From: JAAYEA01 sp012689325
GTDB lineage: Bacteria; Chloroflexota; Anaerolineae; JAAYEA01
Length of the DNA: 9,277 bases
Direction of reading: 5' to 3'
Assembly: GCA_036841525.1 (NCBI GenBank)
Contig: DAITVZ010000114.1
Span: forward strand, 1 to 9,277
In this document: piece by piece, positions 7,861-9,277 of the stretch
How positions within the stretch are numbered: position 1 is the first letter of the stretch
Layout of the letters: each line of letters begins with the position of its first letter
The notes under the pieces: generated by a model
Database searches by the model: none
The model's input: only the letters and a program-made list of their open reading frames with translations
What the model was told of the DNA's origin: nothing
Made by a program: the position numbers and the translations under genes

Positions 7861-8115
7861 ATGCGCTGTCTCCTTGTCTATGACATCCCACACGACTGGA
7901 CGCGCGCCAAGGTGGCCGACATCTGCCTGGACTATGGGCTGGAGCGCATCCAGTACTCGGCCTTCCTGGGCGCGCTGCCTCCTTCGCTGCAGGAAGAGCT
8001 GCTGATGCGCATCCGCAAGCGGGTGGGCAAGCGCGAGGCCAACATCCAGATCTTTCCCGTGTGCGATAACGATTGGAGGAAACGGCAGGTATGGATCCAG
8101 GAAGCGCAGAGCTGA
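7861..8115 (+). CDS. cas2: CRISPR adaptation protein Cas2
   Basis: Cas2 is the small ferredoxin-fold partner that bridges two Cas1 dimers and measures the prespacer. It has 84 residues, slightly short but within the family's range. The first strand MRCLLVYDIP carries the conserved Asp8, followed by RAKVADICLDYGLERIQYSAFLG and the late strand ANIQIFPVCDNDW, all standard Cas2 elements. The ATG at 7861 is 4 bases after the cas1 stop. The same frame remains open far upstream, but that part is cas1 read out of frame. The final 25 bases overlap cas4. Confidence 0.93.
   Translation: MRCLLVYDIPHDWTRAKVADICLDYGLERIQYSAFLGALPPSLQEELLMRIRKRVGKREANIQIFPVCDNDWRKRQVWIQEAQS
8075..8080 (+). promoter_or_regulatory. 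Ribosome binding site of cas4
   Basis: GGAGGA lies inside the cas2 coding region, 10 bases before the ATG at 8091. It argues for this ATG rather than the in-frame TTG at 8073, which overlaps the site and has no binding site of its own. Confidence 0.65.
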
Positions 8116-8702
8116 GCGCCTTTCGCGTCACCGATCTCAAACAATACCTGTTCTGCCCGCGCATCCTGTACTACCATCAATGCCTGCCTGACGTGCGGCC
8201 CACGACCTTCAAGATGGAGATGGGGACCGAACAGGGGGCCGAGGAGAGGTCACGAGAGCGCCGGCGTTCGTTGCGGCCCTATGGATTGGCGCGGGGCGAA
8301 CGGTGCTACGACCTCTATCTTGGTTCCAGGCGACTTGGGCTGCGCGGGAAGGTGGATCTGGCCATCCGCACCGATGACAACCCGGCGGGGCAGTGGGAGG
8401 CCATCCCGGTGGACTACAAGCTGAGCCAGGGACGGACTAGCCGCCACTTTGTCATGCAGGTAGCCGCATATGGGTTGATGCTGGAGGAGTTGTGGGATTT
8501 GCCAGCGCGGCGGGGATTCCTATACTTGATNNNNNNNNNNGTTGAGATCGAGATCACGGCGGCGTTGCGCCAGCAGGTGGAGCAAGCGGTGGCAGAGATG
8601 ACCGAGATCGCCATGCGGGAAAAGATGCCCGAGCCGCCCAAACCCAACGCGAGGCTCAAGTGCGCCATCTGCGAGTTCCGCCGTTTCTGCAACGACGTCT
8701 GA
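8091..8702 (+). CDS. cas4: CRISPR-associated nuclease Cas4 (contains an assembly gap)
   Basis: Cas4 is a RecB-like, Fe-S nuclease that trims prespacers and helps select PAM and orientation with Cas1-Cas2. From ATG 8091 it is about 203 residues, counting four codons made unreadable by Ns. The four cluster cysteines are present: C22 (YLFCPRILYY), C191, C194 and C200 (KCAICEFRRFC). RecB motif II is D89 (LRGKVDLAIR), motif III is D108-Y-K110 (VDYKLSQG), and QxxxY is Q123-Y127. The motif I histidine is not found: where GxxxH is expected the protein reads G45-T-E-Q-G49, and there is no His between residues 32 and 118. Nuclease activity may therefore be altered. It follows cas2 with a 25-base overlap and is the last cas gene before the leader, whereas in many I-B loci cas4 precedes cas1. 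Confidence 0.9.
   Translation: MDPGSAELSAFRVTDLKQYLFCPRILYYHQCLPDVRPTTFKMEMGTEQGAEERSRERRRSLRPYGLARGERCYDLYLGSRRLGLRGKVDLAIRTDDNPAGQWEAIPVDYKLSQGRTSRHFVMQVAAYGLMLEELWDLPARRGFLYLXXXXVEIEITAALRQQVEQAVAEMTEIAMREKMPEPPKPNARLKCAICEFRRFCNDV
8531..8540. other. Assembly gap (10 Ns) inside cas4
   Basis: Ten Ns interrupt cas4 between residues 146 and 151. The frame continues correctly on the far side (VEIEIT), so as drawn the gap preserves the reading frame, but round-number N runs are often placeholders and the true length may differ. In relatives this stretch is a short variable turn between two strands, which suits a loss of only a few codons. Confidence 0.97.
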
Positions 8703-8741
8703 GGTGGGGACCTGGCATGGAATGCTGCCTCTTCTTTTTTT
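8701..8741 (+). terminator. Possible weak intrinsic terminator after cas4
   Basis: Beginning inside the cas4 stop codon, GAGGTGG (8701-8707) can pair with CTGCCTC (8725-8731), giving seven pairs of which two are G-U. A run TTCTTTTTTT (8732-8741) follows directly. The loop is long (17 bases) and contains a small GCAT/ATGC hairpin, so the structure is not strong. If it works, the cas operon ends here and the array needs its own promoter. Confidence 0.4.
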
Positions 8742-8920
8742 GCCGAGGGGCCATCGCAAATGGAGGCGTTTTCTGATCAAGATCGAATTTGCGGGCGCTC
8801 TTGGCGGCGGTGGGGCGCTATCCCTGTGCATGGGCGCGGCAGGCAGCCCTGTGGGGCAGATGTGCATGATTTCTGCTCGAAATGAGGCGAGAGGGGGTGT
8901 ATTGAGGGATAACGAGTTGG
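8742..8920 (+). promoter_or_regulatory. Putative CRISPR leader
   Basis: About 180 bases without a convincing gene lie between the T-run and the first repeat, on the side opposite the GAAAC repeat ends, which is where the leader belongs. It should hold the array promoter and the signals for Cas1-Cas2 integration. It is not strikingly AT-rich; the AT-richer patches are about 8770-8792 and 8866-8886. It includes a 7-base inverted repeat (8755-8793) and ends GGGATAACGAGTTGG at the first repeat. I could not find a credible -35/-10 pair. The open frame crossing it runs into the array and is not a gene. Confidence 0.65.
8755..8793. repeat. Inverted repeat in the leader
   Basis: CGCAAAT (8755-8761) and ATTTGCG (8787-8793) are perfect 7-base inverted copies separated by 25 bases. 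The interval contains GATCAAGATC (8776-8785 approximately). It could be a protein-binding site or a hairpin, or chance. Confidence 0.35.
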
Positions 8921-9277
8921 CTTCCATAGGAACGATCCGAGGGTAGGATACTGAAACTGGCCTGTGGGGTTTCGGTGGTGATCCCCCGTCGGGTGCTTCC
9001 ATAGGAACGATCCGAGGGTAGGATACTGAAACATGTAGAATCGGTGTCTCCTGCCTGCAAAAGCGCCGCTTCCATAGGAACGATCCGAGGGTAGGATACT
9101 GAAACTCGTATAGCTCGATCGTCTCGTCATCCAGCACCGGCGACTTCCATAGGAACGATCCGAGGGTAGGATACTGAAACTACCACGATCACGCCCAGGT
9201 CAGTCGTGTTGCCGCCTTCCATAGGAACGATCCGAGGGTAGGATACTGAAACTCGTACCGAAACGGCTCCTTTGTTT
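8921..9277 (+). CRISPR. CRISPR array, five repeats visible, truncated at the window edge
   Basis: Five identical 37-base repeats lie at 8921-8957, 8996-9032, 9069-9105, 9144-9180 and 9216-9252. Each begins CTTCCATAGGAACGATCC and ends AGGATACTGAAAC. Spacers are 8958-8995 (38), 9033-9068 (36), 9106-9143 (38), 9181-9215 (35) and a partial one from 9253 to the edge (25 bases). The base before each repeat varies (G, G, G, A, C), which fixes the repeat's left border. The GAAAC end and the position of the leader both indicate transcription rightwards. In RNA, ATCC (repeat positions 15-18) can pair with GGAT (26-29) around a 7-base loop, leaving ACTGAAAC as an 8-base 3' remainder, the usual crRNA 5' tag after Cas6 cutting. 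No repeat shows decay, as expected at the leader end. Confidence 0.98.

Noticed and set aside
95..8702. Type I-D, type III or a new hybrid system
   Set aside because: There is no cas10, cas10d or csm/cmr gene. Cas8 of the Cst1 type, Cst2/DevR-type Cas7 and a single HD-helicase Cas3 place the locus in the known I-B (Cst) group.
8770..8795. IHF-type binding site in the leader (GATCAAGATCGAATTT region)
   Set aside because: It contains ATCAA, but the required TT(A/G) at the correct distance is absent, so the IHF consensus is not met.
8704..8946. Small + strand gene of 80 codons after cas4
   Set aside because: It has no good ribosome binding site, no recognisable features, and it runs through the leader into the first repeat.
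8520..9137. Minus-strand frame across the array with the repeated peptide YPRIVPME
   Set aside because: The peptide repeat is the translation of the CRISPR repeats, and the frame also crosses cas4 and the N gap. It is not a repeat protein.

Overview
The window is almost entirely one CRISPR-Cas locus, read left to right on the + strand. It holds a complete class 1, type I-B set of the Cst (Tneap-like) kind. In order these are cas8b1/cst1 (with a probable internally started small subunit, cas11), cas7/cst2, cas5, cas3 (HD nuclease fused to helicase), cas6, cas1, cas2 and cas4. A leader region and a CRISPR array follow, and the array runs off the right edge of the window. Nothing points to a new class of system. 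The interest lies in departures within a recognisable one.

Layout. Positions 1-83 hold the last codons of an unidentified upstream reading frame. Positions 95-5814 hold the interference module: Cas8, Cas11, Cas7 and Cas5 would form the crRNA-guided Cascade complex, and Cas3 would unwind and degrade the target. Positions 5827-6813 hold Cas6, which should cut the array transcript into crRNAs. Positions 6816-8702 hold the adaptation module (Cas1, Cas2, Cas4), which acquires new spacers. Genes are separated by at most about 15 bases or overlap by about 25, and most have a clear Shine-Dalgarno sequence, so they look like one operon. A possible weak terminator sits directly after cas4, then about 180 bases of putative leader, then five identical 37-base repeats with spacers of 35-38 bases. 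The GAAAC end of the repeat lies on the right, so the array is read in the same direction as the genes and the leader-proximal (newest) spacers are those seen here.

Organism. The DNA is GC-rich with strong AGGAGG-type ribosome binding sites, so it is bacterial. Cst-type I-B loci of this composition fit Chloroflexota or a similar GC-rich, often thermophilic lineage, but this is a guess. GC content is visibly higher in cas6 and cas1 than in cas8. A run of ten Ns inside cas4 shows that the sequence comes from a scaffolded draft or metagenomic assembly.

Main points for a second look: an internal in-frame start in cas8 with its own ribosome binding site; loss in Cas8 of both CxxC motifs for which the Cst1 family is named; absence of the motif I histidine in Cas4; an atypical gene order, with cas6 between cas3 and cas1 and cas4 last; and a short repeat hairpin that ends exactly 8 bases before the repeat's 3' end.
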